A stretch of 64,000 nucleotides of DNA from Thysanoteuthis rhombus (lineage: Eukaryota > Mollusca > Cephalopoda > Oegopsida > Thysanoteuthidae), in the NCBI GenBank assembly GCA_963457665.1, contig OY735207.1, positions 48,398,696-48,462,695 on the forward strand, in the 5' to 3' direction. The notes under the pieces were generated by a model. It searched no databases and was not told the origin of the DNA. It was given only the letters and a program-made list of their open reading frames with translations. Below are positions 49,016 to 59,999 of this stretch, piece by piece (the first letter of the stretch is position 1; each line of letters opens with the position of its first letter). Made by a program: the position numbers and the translations under genes.

Positions 49016-49660
49016 ATGATCCATCATCATCAGTCTCTCACCGTCCGTCATTGGACATAGACTTTCCCCAGGATTCACCACACTTTTTTATTATAGGCGT
49101 CGCAGAATCACAATTTCTTGGATTTTGTCTAGTTCGTCTTTCTATCTTGTATTTTGTTGTGAGTCGTGATGTCCATCGGTTGCCTGTCATTCTTAAAACA
49201 TGGCCTTGATCTCTTCCTCTTTCATGGGTCTCATGGAAATTCGTTGTCCTAGGTAGATGTAGTGGTCTACTTTTGACAGTTATGTCCTTATTCTCAATGT
49301 GATCGTTGCAAATCACAGCAATCCTTTTCTCAAGCTACATAAAGACTTTGAACCTTTTCAGCTTCGAAAAAGAGTACAACAAGGGGATACCAGCTCACCC
49401 AAACTCACCACAACCTGCCTTGAGATGATCTTCCAAAACCTGGACGGGGAGAATAGAGAAATCAAAATAGACAACGAATATCTAAACAACCTAAGATTTG
49501 TATACGACATCATTCTTTTGCAAAAAACCTACACGACCTCCAACTAATGCTAGATGATCGAAATGAGGAAAACAAAAAAAATTGCCTACACATGAACTTC
49601 AGTAAAATGAAAATCATGCGCAACAATCACATCGAGAATAAGGCAGGGAATCAATTGAGA
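49016..49660 (-). mobile_element. RTE-clade LINE with inverted 5' segment
   Basis: The 3' part (49016-49318) is in minus-strand sense and encodes a 'GHVLRMTGNRWTSRLT' block before a short degenerate ATC tail near 49019. The adjoining part (49325-49660) encodes the RT region on the plus strand: 'VQQGDTSSPKL' (RT motif GxxQGDxxSP), then 'LRFVYDIILL', where FADDI has become FVYDI. The block HIEN occurs at the start of the minus segment (about 49285-49310) and at the outer end of the plus segment (about 49615-49645). This fits twin priming with a small duplication at the break. Confidence 0.85.
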
Positions 49661-51479
49661 AAAATACTGATAATACGTTGATTTAAGGCTTCTCACTAAA
49701 TTTTGTCTTTATAATAGATACAATTTATCAAAATTCAATGACTTATTCTTTATCTAGACTTTTGGCAAATATCGTTTAAATTGAAAAAAATGATTGATTA
49801 AAAAGAAATATATGGGATAGTCAAAATTCATCAGAACGGTTCATCCTGGAACGTCACTAAAATTAATCACATTCTTGGCATCTGTTTCATGATTCAGCCA
49901 AGCTCAGCTTCCGATAAGTGAATTTGACAGAAAGAGCCAAAAAATGGAGCAGAATGGAAATTGATGATGATTGAGAGCTCTTCACGAACACGTCAAGATC
50001 TGAAATCTTTTATTGATGTCTTCGATCCTGTGAGAAATAACATTAAATCAGTATTAAGAGAAGAATAAACAAGTTTTTTTAGCTATTCGCCCTGGCTTTT
50101 GTATTATATTTGTTAGTTTCCTTTGAGGTATCATAGATGATTACAATGAATCTTCGAAAAGGGGATTTCAATAAAGCTGAACTGGAACAAGATTTTTGGA
50201 ACTATTTATGAAGATCAATGCCATTTTTAATCAATCAGTTGATGCAAAAACGTTCAGAGTCTTTTTTAAACAAAATCCTTAACGAGAAGGAATCAATATA
50301 TATTTGCTACGGGGGAAGATGAAAGTGTACCACCATTGGTCAATTAGTACGTTGCTAACTGTTGTCAAGTAAATTTCCATCCAAAATTTCCGCCGTATCG
50401 CCTTTAATCTTTATATTTCTTTTAATGCTTTCAACTCGGAATCTATCGTCACGATGAAGTAAAAAGTATTTGTAATATTCAATAAATACTTGTTCCATCA
50501 TCAGGCCACGGACGAATTTAATTATCCTGTAAACATATCAACTGATATTATCATTATTCAACCATTAGTCTGTCTCCTTGTTTCCTCTGATATGACACTA
50601 CTTTTTAGTTGAATTGTGAATGCCAAATTTGAAAAACGAGTCCAGTTTTTATTATATGAATTTTTTATTGCATTTTCTGATGATTTTATATTGCTAGAAC
50701 CATAGATCAGATGGGGGCACTGAAGTGATAAAATTGAAGGCACAATGTTGACAGGTATAAAAAAAACATGCAGCATGTGAAAGATCTTTCTTTCCAAGCT
50801 CCATGATAGTTTGCAGTGTTGCCATAGAAAATTTAGAACAGTCGTCAGCATGCAGCAGAATCTTAAGTCGTGTTCTCTGACCAAAATAAAGCACCTTTGT
50901 ACTACAATGCAACTTCCAAGGGGACCAATTACTCACCGTAGCTTTGAGCTGTGACACTTTGCTCAGGTTTCAGTGATTCATAAAAAAAAATAATTCTCTA
51001 TGAATCTAACGAATCATAGAAAAAGACTTTTCCTCCAGTAAATTCCATTTACCTTTAAGATTTGTCTTAATATTAACAAGATTTACTTCGTTTTGGATTT
51101 CTGTATGACCACATTTTTTTTTCTTCCAGAGACTATACTGTCAAGAATGACTTTTTTGTATCGAATGGAAAGTTACAAAATAGTGCCGAAACTTAAACAT
51201 GGAACATGTTATCTGAACTTCTGAATAACTCGTGAGACTTGATACAGCTTTTAACTTTTGGATCAGTTTGCCTACGGATTTAAATCAATATGTTTGTAGC
51301 CCCGTAATTAGTTATCATTTGAAATTTTCATTCCATGATCTGAAGTATTAACTTTATAATGTGATTGACGTACTTCCCCAAATTACAGGCAATTACAAAG
51401 ACTAAGATTATGTTGGAAAAATATTAATAACGTAAAATGTATATTCATCATCATGACATGGTTTCGTTGATTTACGTGA

Positions 51480-51480
<1 letters not shown>
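49660..51480. other. AT-rich DNA, nothing recognised
   Basis: Frames at 50558-50884 (-, 108 codons) and 50694-50957 (-, 87 codons) overlap each other, and neither resembles a known family. Confidence 0.5.

Positions 51481-51483
<3 letters not shown>

Positions 51484-51550
<67 letters not shown>
51484..51550. repeat. (TA)n microsatellite
   Basis: About 33 TA units forming the left boundary of the hammerhead element. Confidence 0.97.
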
Positions 51551-51553
<3 letters not shown>

Positions 51554-51696
51554 AATGCAAACCAGGAATGCCCTATAAGATGATATAATATGATACAATA
51601 TCAGATGTATGATGGGTTTAATCCACGAAGTGCTCGATAAATTCAACATCAAACATAAATTTGATTTAGAGCAGAGCTTGGAATATAATGTAACAA

Positions 51697-51756
51697 GGAT
51701 TCGCTACATAAACACGTTAATGTTTCTGCCCTATTTGGGCTTCTTCAGGCGAATCC
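51697..51756 (-). ncRNA. Type I hammerhead ribozyme, best copy
   Basis: Minus strand, 60 nt. Stem I: GGATTCGC pairs perfectly with GCGAATCC. Core CTGAAGA (CUGANGA; position 7 is variable in natural hammerheads). Stem II: GCCC/GGGC closed by AAATA, with an A.A mismatch at its base where G-C is usual. Then GAA. Stem III: ACAT/ATGT with a 10-nt loop. The cleavage position is the A of ATGTA, directly before GCGAATCC (between 51705 and 51704), which satisfies the NUH rule. Stems II and III are closed and stem I is open, so the topology is type I, as in PLE, schistosome and retrozyme hammerheads. The mismatch may lower activity. Confidence 0.82.
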
Positions 51757-51761
51757 TTCAT

Positions 51762-51815
51762 CTGAAGATTTCCAAAAAAAGCAGAGCATAAATGTGTCGT
51801 GTAGCGAATCTTTAG
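51762..51815 (+). ncRNA. Degenerate hammerhead, head to head
   Basis: Plus strand: CTGAAGA, a stem II region decayed to 'tttccaaaaaaagca', GAG instead of GAA, then 'cataaatgtgtcgtgta' and the intact GCGAATCT strand. Shares 'gaatcc' with the 5' end of the minus-strand copy. Confidence 0.55.
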
Positions 51816-51817
51816 TC

Positions 51818-51821
<4 letters not shown>

Positions 51822-51877
<56 letters not shown>

Positions 51878-51899
51878 ATGTGTGTGTGTGTGTGTTTGT
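51822..51899. repeat. (TA)n-(TG)n compound microsatellite
   Basis: About 23 TA units then TG units, right boundary of the hammerhead element. Confidence 0.97.
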
Positions 51900-51914
51900 A
51901 TGTACCGTCCCACC

Positions 51915-52820
51915 CATGGAGCAGTGCTGACCCGGGGAAACTGATACCCTGCAGCTGGGACGAGTAATAATAGGAGAGCCCAAAAACGAGTCCAAAGGCC
52001 TCCAATGCGTGTGACAGTGCGTAGACTCAGTGAAACCTCATTGGCTAACGCATTGCACCGGCGCACCCGGTCTTTGATACACACCGTCTCCGGCCCACTC
52101 GGCAGGCAAGTGTCAGTACTGACCCTCAGTCTCTGACGTGGAACAGATGCTACACTTTAATATTTCAAGAGGCTAGAAAAAGTGGTGGGTTCTATTTATG
52201 TATGGTCCCCCCACGGCGGAATTTGACGCAAGGTCGGGCTTAACCTGGGGAAAATAGGAGATATCCTTCAAAAAGTGGCTCCAGCCGACGCGGCTATGGT
52301 TCACTTTGTAGCCAAAGCAACCTCCACCACGAAAATGTTCACCAGGGGACCTGCTCCTTTAAGTGCAATGCAGCAGTGCTGCTCCGGGGAATCTATTCAT
52401 CTACTGTCCCACCACAGCGGAACAAGGTTCGGCTTAACGTGGGAAGAATAGGTAACCACTTCCAAAAATGGCTCCAGCCGACGCGACTTCGATTGACAAG
52501 CGACCGTAGAAACTAAAGCAACCTCCATCACGAAAGCGTCCACCAGGGGACCTTCTCCTTTAAGTGCAATGGAGCAGTGCTGCTCCGGGGAAACTGTTCC
52601 CCCGCAGCTGAGCCGAGTAATAGTGGGAGACCTCGAGGACGAGTCCAAAGGCCTCCAATGCGCTTAGCAGTGGCAGCCTCAGTAAAACTTCATTGGCTAA
52701 CGCATTTGATACACACTCCCTCTCCGGCCCATTCGACAGGCAAGTGTAAGTACCGACTCCTCAGTCTATGCTGGGGAATAGATACTACACTTTTATCCTG
52801 CCCAAAAAGGCCAGAAAAAA
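51915..52820 (+). repeat. GC-richer A-B-B-A duplicated block
   Basis: About 900 bp clearly richer in G+C than the rest. A copies: 51917-52195 and 52567-52815, sharing 'gagcagtgctg', 'cgagtccaaaggcctccaat', 'cattggctaacgcatt' and 'ctccggccca.tcg.caggc'. B copies: about 52196-52385 and 52386-52580, sharing 'tggctccagccgacgcg', 'aaagcaacctcca.cacga' and 'ccaggggacct.ctccttta'. Copies are directly repeated and about 80-85% alike by eye. Short frames on both strands do not persist between copies, so coding is unlikely. Not a family I recognise. Confidence 0.8.
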
Positions 52821-53238
52821 GGGGGTACACGTGTCTGTGTGTTATCGGTGCATCCGTCTGTATGGGAGGACGCATGTATGTGTGCACACACGTGATTGCA
52901 CCCTGGAATTTGATACAGGGATGCTGTTGAACTCACACACCATACTTAATAAAGCTTGCTACATTATATAGAAATTCCTCAATATAAACTATCACTGACG
53001 TCGTTGACAGAAAAATATTAGTCCTCATGGTCCTCTGAATCACTCTACTAATGTGAAAGCAACTCTATTCTATGTGAAATCAAATTCGTAGATATATATT
53101 TCGAGTGGTTCACCGAATTCTGCAATAGATCACAGGATTGAATCACACAGATCAAAGCTTGGATGAATCATCGACAAATATTTTCAAGAACCGATTTAAC
53201 TCAAGGAATATACCTGTTGAAATACGAAACAAAAAAAG

Positions 53239-53240
<2 letters not shown>
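52820..53240. other. Unrecognised DNA
   Basis: No recognised feature. Confidence 0.45.
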
Positions 53241-53241
<1 letters not shown>

Positions 53242-53326
<85 letters not shown>

Positions 53327-53346
53327 GGAAGAGAGAGAGAAATAGA
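53242..53346. repeat. (TA)n-(GA)n compound microsatellite
   Basis: About 20 TA units followed by GA units with GGGA interruptions. Confidence 0.97.
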
Positions 53347-53800
53347 GGATGATTGATAGATATAGGAAAATAAGTAAGTGAATCCCGCGATAAGAGTCGA
53401 ATTAATCCGAGAAAAGTGTAAAAAAGATAAGCCGAACTTTTTAGGTATGACTTTCGGGAATAGGTTTTTTTTTTAACCATCAATTTCTCTATCATAATTT
53501 ACAAAAAAAAACTACCATGCCGAAAAACTCTTATTCACCCTTTCAAACAACACCAACCCCTTTCAGCTATCATTTTGATAAATAGCTCATGTTATACCTT
53601 TGTTGTTTTTGTTTTGTTTTTTTGTGTGGTTTGTTTTGTTTTGTTTTTTTTCATTTTTATCGTAAGGATTTTTTTTTTGTAACATAGGGCTTTCTTATTA
53701 TTATCAAGTACTAGACGATGAGGGATCAGTATGTACAATAAAAGATGTTTATCGTGTCACTTCTATCGAATTTTCGCGCATGTGAATGTTAAAGCCGTTA
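53347..53800. other. AT-rich DNA, nothing recognised
   Basis: T-rich stretch with GTTTT words at 53600-53680; no gene recognised. Confidence 0.45.
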
Positions 53801-53817
53801 TATATACATGTATATAT

Positions 53818-53867
53818 TCATTAGTTTTGTTTCTGGAAATATTTCCAAAAACTGATTCCATTTAGGA
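53818..53867 (+). repeat. Short direct repeat, copy 1
   Basis: 'ttttgtttctggaaatattt' followed by 'caaaaactgattc.attta' recurs at 54622-54665 in the same orientation, about 95% alike over 45 bp. In both places it lies close to a (TA)n tract. Confidence 0.8.
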
Positions 53868-53900
53868 AATATAGTGACTAAAATACAAAACAATGCAATC

Positions 53901-53902
<2 letters not shown>

Positions 53903-53989
<87 letters not shown>

Positions 53990-53990
53990 A

Positions 53991-54016
<26 letters not shown>
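53903..54016. repeat. (TA)n-(CA)n compound microsatellite
   Basis: About 40 TA units with one CATA interruption, then about 14 CA units. Confidence 0.97.
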
Positions 54017-54021
<5 letters not shown>

Positions 54022-54029
54022 ATATGAAC

Positions 54030-54165
54030 CGGAGAGTGCTTGTTGTATTCAATGTTGAACATTAAGTTGACTTAGAGTGGAGCTTGAAAAATGATGGAGA
54101 AAAAAGAAGCCCATATAGGACAGGAACATAAACAACGTGTTTTTGTAGCAAATCCCTTATTTAAT

Positions 54166-54168
<3 letters not shown>
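54030..54168 (+). mobile_element. (TA)n-bounded hammerhead element, relic
   Basis: 'ttcaatgttgaacattaagt' followed by 'gacttagagtggagcttg' matches 51641-51681. A plus-strand hammerhead relic follows directly, without the inverted copy seen at 51.70 kb, then (TA)n. Confidence 0.6.
54095..54155 (+). ncRNA. Hammerhead motif relic
   Basis: Retains 'gaagccc.atatagga', then GGAACAT, 'aaacaacgtgtttttgta' and 'gcaaatccc'. The CTGANGA core has decayed to 'gagaaaaaa'. Inactive; placed in the family by order of blocks. Confidence 0.5.

Positions 54169-54219
<51 letters not shown>
54169..54219. repeat. (TA)n microsatellite
   Basis: About 25 TA units followed by a GA-rich stretch. Confidence 0.97.
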
Positions 54220-54222
<3 letters not shown>

Positions 54223-54590
54223 GAGAGGGAAAGAGAGTGAGGGAGAGAAAGTTTTATTCATTTAAGGATTACTTTATTTATAATGCATTAAAAGTGTTGC
54301 AGATTTATATTCGTAATTCCTGGAGTACTTTTTCTTGATTCATTTTTACTTATGCCCATTGCATCTGGAAACATTAGCTGCAACATCGTCAACAACAACA
54401 ACAACAACAACAACAATCACATCGGATTCAATAAACCATAATAAATTGAAAAGTGACATTCCATAAGCCATTATTAAATTCAAAGAAATATTAAATACGC
54501 AATAATCAATTTTCTTTTCATAACGGAGAGATATAAGACAAATTGGTACATTTTATAAACAGACGTACTTACGCACATATATGCACAATC
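54220..54590. other. AT-rich DNA with (CAA)n
   Basis: Contains about eight CAA units at 54393-54416. Nothing else recognised. Confidence 0.6.
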
Positions 54591-54594
<4 letters not shown>

Positions 54595-54625
<31 letters not shown>

Positions 54626-54665
54626 TTTGTTTCTGGAAATATTTTCAAAAACTGATTCGATTTAA
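54595..54665 (+). repeat. (TA)n and short direct repeat, copy 2
   Basis: A short (TA)n tract (54595-54621) followed by the second copy of the 45-bp repeat described at 53818. Confidence 0.85.
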
Positions 54666-54744
54666 TGCGTAAAACATAAATACATAGACGGAGAGAGGGA
54701 GAGAAAGGGAGAGATAGAAATGCAATATATTACATTAGATACGG

Positions 54745-55152
54745 AAGAAAATCACACATCCTTAAGAAGAGGTTAAACAAATAATGTGTCTTTCTGTTAG
54801 TCACCTACGGAGCTAAAACATAGAATCTAAGCTAAAGCTTGGCTCTCAAACAGAGAAACATACTCAACATAACACGTACAGATTGCAAAACATTACAATA
54901 TATGAGAGGAAAAACAGGAGTTTGAGATACGATAAGGTGCATTAAAAAACTCAAATGGCAATGAGTTGGTAATGCTGCAAGAGTGGCTGACAACCTTCGA
55001 GCGTCAAGACTCAAAAGATGGGTCACCGGAAATCACATGAAAAACATGGCCGACAAAATACAAGATGGCGTAACGAACTAGACAAGTTCAGAAAATCACG
55101 GTACTGCAATGCTCATGATAGAGAGGGCTGGCAAATCTTAGGGAAGGTCTAA

Positions 55153-55198
<46 letters not shown>
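54745..55198 (+). mobile_element. RTE-clade LINE 3' end, (GAT)n tail
   Basis: Plus-strand sense. Landmarks match the reverse complement of 43.8-44.27 kb: 'ttagtcacctacggagctaaaaca' (the LVTYGAET-like block), 'actcaaatggcaatgag', 'gtcaccggaaatcacatga' and 'cgaactagacaagttcagaaaat', then a (GAT)n tail at 55154-55198. Frameshifts interrupt the coding sequence. 5'-truncated near 54745. Confidence 0.85.
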
Positions 55199-56335
55199 CG
55201 ACGAAGTACAAAATAGGAACAATGAATGTGTATCTATGACACTTCTATCTAAGATTTAAGTATCGCTTAGCTCATCATAGGATCATTTGTCATCCCTCAG
55301 CCCTCCACCTTGATCAAAGCGTAGTATCTGTTTTCAGTGCATTCTCTGGAAGCTTTGTACCGATGATGGCACACTGATGCTAGTTATTGCAAAGCACAAG
55401 AGGCATAGGATCCGTCCTGTCTCCTCAAAAATAAGTCTGCCAAGTTTCGGTGGGGTAAGAAAACCCCAGGGAAACATTGCCCTCTTGTACTTAAAGGGAT
55501 GGTTCGGGCTTGCCAAGTTGTGGGGACTTGGACAATTTTTTAATGTCTCCCGTACACCGAACCCCCACATTAAACTGACTTAGTATCACATCTTGCTCTC
55601 GTAGAAATATGGATCGACGTGTAGCATCTGTGCTATGTAGTGGAAATTACGGACTGAGGAAGAACAGAAAAAAAGTCATACTGTTCTTTAGAATAATTAA
55701 AAGGTGTAGTACCGGTCCACAACTCTTTTTTTTCTTTTCTTTTTTTTTTTCTTTTTTCAGCTGATACCATCTGATCATCCGATAGGTGAAATAAATAAAA
55801 TATACGTGATTATTCTAAATAGATTCAACCGAAAGAAGAAGAAAAACACGATTTTCTGGCTATTGCTATCCCCTACCCTTACATCTTCTCTTGAGGAGCC
55901 TAAAAGGAAATTATTGATTTTAGCTTTCAGAATTTCTCATATTGTCATTTCATATTTCAGTGGATTTTGCTCTATTCTGTTATTGATTATTTCTTTTCGT
56001 ATTATTTCTTAATGTAATCATTTCAAAATTTCCCCGTCCCCATCGCTATGGATCGAGAATAGGCACAAATACATTTAAAATTTATTTAACTTCTTCTTTG
56101 TTTTTACTTTCCTCATCAGCTTTTGTACATTAAATTGTAAAAGGCTTCAATTATACGAAAACAGGAAGATAAATTCAAAAATATACGATGTTCATGTAAT
56201 ACACAGGAATACATGCGCACGTACTATTTGACCGATTTGTTGTTTGATATGTACACACTTCGGCTCAAAGATAGATAGGAACAAGTTCAAATAGATGTTA
56301 ACGTATCTAAGTTGACATGGGAGATGTGAGAAAGA
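55199..56335. other. AT-rich DNA, nothing recognised
   Basis: Frames of 68-78 codons near 55334-55583 on both strands overlap one another and have no recognised feature. A T-rich tract lies at 55726-55760. Confidence 0.5.
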
Positions 56336-56336
56336 A

Positions 56337-56339
<3 letters not shown>

Positions 56340-56406
<67 letters not shown>

Positions 56407-56479
56407 ATATATGTATATATGCATATATATATATATGTATGTATACATATATATATATATATGCATATATATATATATG

Positions 56480-56554
<75 letters not shown>
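56340..56554. repeat. Long interrupted (TA)n array
   Basis: About 215 bp of TA units with periodic GTATA and GCATA interruptions, the longest TA tract in the window. Tyr-Ile frames on both strands are artefacts. Confidence 0.97.
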
Positions 56555-56556
<2 letters not shown>

Positions 56557-57383
56557 AGGAACCCGAAGCTATTTTTTTGTGTGATTTATCATTAACGATT
56601 CAAGTATCCTAATCAGACAAAAGTCTTGAGAGTTTCAATGAAGAAGAAACAATTGCCAAATAAGCAATAAAAACACATACAATGAATAATAAGGGACTGG
56701 CTGCTGCAGGGTCAGACTCGACTCTAATTTCTATTCGAACAGCAGATGACGACTGCAATTTTTCTATTGTATATATAACAAAGTCTAAAAATATGAAAAA
56801 AGTCTAAAAATATCGGTTTTTTTTTTTACATAAATGTTTCCATCCATTTGAATTAAATGAGCTCGTGCGTATTTGCATGATAGATTTTCTTTAATATCTG
56901 CTCAATCGATAAGATGGCCTCCTGTAACTCAGTTCAATATAGATAGGAGAAGTGGATTTTACATACCGTTTTGGATTCCTGTTACGACGGGGAAACAAAA
57001 AAAAAACTCTTGAGTTTGGCAATAAACACCCCAAATCAGAATAGAAAAAGGGAGATTCCGTTGGGTGTTTTATGCAGTCTCTGTCATTTCCCCTTCCGTT
57101 GTACATCTGTGTTCATTCTTCTGTCCATCCCCAGCGTCAAAAAAGGGAATAAAAGCTTTGTAAAATCAGGAAAAAAGGTTTTCCAATATTTCTAGGCATT
57201 TATGCACAGGAAACATATGTAGATAACATTGAATTTAGTTTTTTTAAAAATACACTAAGATTTTTATGCCATTATAGACTACTGAGAATCTGATTGACGC
57301 TGCATACTTACGTACCTTCTTATCTCTAACGGAAAGGAATAATGAAAGCTCCCAGACTCGGCGGCATTTTTGACTGGCTTCGG

Positions 57384-57384
<1 letters not shown>
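56555..57384. other. AT-rich DNA, nothing recognised
   Basis: No recognised gene or repeat. Confidence 0.5.

Positions 57385-57430
<46 letters not shown>
57385..57430. repeat. (TA)n microsatellite
   Basis: About 23 TA units, immediately left of a dispersed repeat copy. Confidence 0.97.
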
Positions 57431-57435
<5 letters not shown>

Positions 57436-57590
57436 ACAAACTACATATGAAGCATAAGTTGTATATTAAAATCATATCTGAAAGGGAGGTGGTGTTTGAT
57501 GGAAACTGCTGGATGCCATGTTAAGACAACTCTCTCGTGTTTAGAGTCCCCGAAACGGTTACATGATAGACAACTGATTATCTTTGGTCG
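57430..57590 (+). repeat. Dispersed direct repeat, right copy
   Basis: Partner of 34190-34340; shares 'ggaggtg.tgtttgat' and 'ctg..tgccatgtta'. It directly follows a (TA)n tract. Confidence 0.6.
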
Positions 57591-57686
57591 AAAACTGATT
57601 ATTTCAAAAAGAGAAAAATCACTTAAACTTCCGTAATAATGATTTTTTTTTGTTTGTTCAGTGTTTAAAGCTGAGGAGCTTTCTGG

Positions 57687-57690
<4 letters not shown>

Positions 57691-57772
<82 letters not shown>

Positions 57773-57808
57773 GTGTGTTTGTGTGTGTGTGTGTGTGTAT
57801 GTATGTGT
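57691..57808. repeat. (TA)n-(GT)n compound microsatellite
   Basis: About 37 TA units with one TTA slip, then GT units. Confidence 0.97.
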
Positions 57809-58189
57809 GATGCCAATTTTAAGGTCAGATTTTGATACAGATTTCGATATAAAAAATATAGTTTACTTTTTTGAAATCCTATGAATGCAAACATGCACCA
57901 TTAATATCTATTGACCATGGTAGACTATACCAAATGATATTTTCTTTATGGGATCCAGTATCTTTTGATGCAAAAATAGACCTCTTTGAATTTTTCGAGT
58001 AAAGCTCCCTGATTTTTATACCTGTTATGTTCACAAAGAAGGTTCGAAGGCTTTGACTGAATGTATATTATACAAAGTTGTGTTAATCATTTCAAAAACA
58101 TTGCCCACGTTCTACGTTTAGATTATTCAACAGCAGACCAAGTATAAACATAGTGAATAAGACATAATAACGTGAAAGGACTATTGTTG
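57809..58189. other. AT-rich DNA, nothing recognised
   Basis: No recognised feature. Confidence 0.45.
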
Positions 58190-58400
58190 AACTTGGGATT
58201 CTATAGAGATTGCCCCGGAGATGGCAGCGCATGTAAATGGGTGGTCTAGAGCCCGGAGACCAGACGACAATTCCCAAGACCACGCAGACGCGAGCACCTG
58301 GCGTGACGCGTTTTAGAGGTGATGCATACGTCTGCCGGAATAAGATTTGGTAACTTTTTTAAATACCACAGATACCTATGGTACACTGTCGAGACGTTGT
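58190..58400 (-). repeat. Dispersed repeat, copy 2
   Basis: Inverted relative to 20540-20700; see that entry. The segment 58200-58320 is locally GC-richer than its surroundings and has no counterpart I could align at 20.6 kb. Confidence 0.5.
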
Positions 58401-59995
58401 GAAAAAAAAACATTCGGTGAGTGTGGCTAAATTTCATAGGCTGTTAATTTTGCTACAGGAGTGTAATAAGATCCTGGACGAACATTATCACGGATAAAAA
58501 TTGGTTCATATCGTTCAAAAAGCTTTTGGAACTGTAGTACTCATATTTTATTTTGCCTATATATTTACCACGACGTTTCAATCAATTCAATTGAAATTAA
58601 GTTAACCTTTTCATGACTACACTGTTAGGGCACTTAAAGCCTAATCCTCCAAAAAGGGTATTAAAAAGGCCAAAACGATTGTACTTTTCGTTTGATGTTT
58701 AAAAATTACAGATTTTTAAAAAAATACAATCATGATTGGGTACATTGGTTTTAGAGCATTTCAGGCATTTATCTTAGAATAGAAGAAAACGCAGAATTGG
58801 CTGAAAACATTGCCAACATATCTTTCCTGTTCAGTCATGAAATGTGAATTAATTTCTGCATTGGCTCTATACGATGATGACATCATTGTCCGTGGATGTG
58901 GAAGCATCTTCTCCATATTTCGTCTGACATACAGACCCGTAGATTTTCAAGAGAGATCTATGGGACATATATATCCCAGCTGTAGAAATATGATGTTATT
59001 TATGTCCAATGAGCCTCTAAAGGGTGAAATTAGAAAATACACATTATACACATTAACAACCATAAAACTCCGTGAAAAGTGTTTTTCATTTATACATTCC
59101 CTCCGTTTTTCCTCACATCCTGTTTTTTCTCGTTTCTTCTCGGATTTTACCACTTGGGCATTTTTCTTTTTTTTTTTTTTTTGCAGTTGGATGTTCTGGG
59201 TTGGGAGAAGAGATCCTAACATTTTTATGAGACTCAACTGAATCGACGATCAGGCACATAGATTTTTTCAGATTTTCCTGATGTTTACCATGTGAGTTTT
59301 ACAAACTATACGAGCTTTACGCATGATTTGTATACGAACATGAACATTTGCCGCTTTTTGTGGAGTTACGTGGCTGAATTATTGGTGAAAAAACAGATCG
59401 TGTGAAACGTGTTCTGAGCTGCATATAAGTAAAAAGAAAAACAAACAAAAAAAAACTTAATTTTGTTTCCTAAAAAAATCTACCCGGCAGGAGGCCAGGA
59501 AATTCACAAGGCAGAGCACAAAATTAATTCATATGTGTTTGGTGCGCGGATATATTCAAGATTAAGAGAAGTACCCATTCCCCTGACGCCTTTGTAGCAG
59601 AGACCACATCATAAAAGACAATATCTGTCTGTACATACAGATACGCATGTAAGACCCTAGGTTACACCAGGCCCAATGCCATATTTGCCTTCGTGAGGAA
59701 GCAAATAAATATCATCATCTGTAAGCTTTGTTAGTCCCCAACCATAACGGTCTTAGTTCTTGGAAAAGGCTTGACGAATGGCATTCGTTAACCACATTGC
59801 CTTGCGTTTACTTATACAGAAATGAACAATCTTTATGATCTCAATTTATTAAGATTTACAACCTTACATCGTAAAACTTATTTTATTGGTTGGATTTGTA
59901 ATGATGAATTGTGGCGATATTTTTCAATTTCAATTATTTCCCATATTTTTATACATGTATCGTTTGGGATTTTATTTATATCAATGTTTTAGTCT
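58400..59995. other. AT-rich DNA, no recognised gene
   Basis: Contains the longest open frame of the window, 58810-59241 (+), 143 codons. It runs through a poly-T stretch encoding poly-Phe and resembles no family I know. The T tract ending in 'ttgcag' near 59185 looks like a splice acceptor, but no matching exon can be recognised. Confidence 0.45.
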
Positions 59996-59999
59996 GATG

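Larger units (their letters stand above)
51551..51822. mobile_element. Hammerhead element between (TA)n tracts, fullest copy
   Basis: A ~270-bp unit lying exactly between two (TA)n tracts. From left to right it has a ~140-bp segment shared with 23.85-23.96 kb (inverted) and, in part, 54.03-54.09 kb; a minus-strand hammerhead (51697-51756); and a plus-strand degenerate hammerhead (51762-51815). There is no coding capacity. Size and content fit a non-autonomous retroelement or a PLE terminal-repeat derivative. Confidence 0.7.

Noticed and set aside
51917..52820. LTR retrotransposon with A copies as LTRs
   Set aside because: Internal region is only two copies of a non-coding module; no gag, pol, primer-binding site or polypurine tract seen.
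58810..59241. 143-codon frame, the longest in the window, as a gene
   Set aside because: Crosses a poly-T stretch encoding poly-Phe and has no recognisable domain; left as unassigned.
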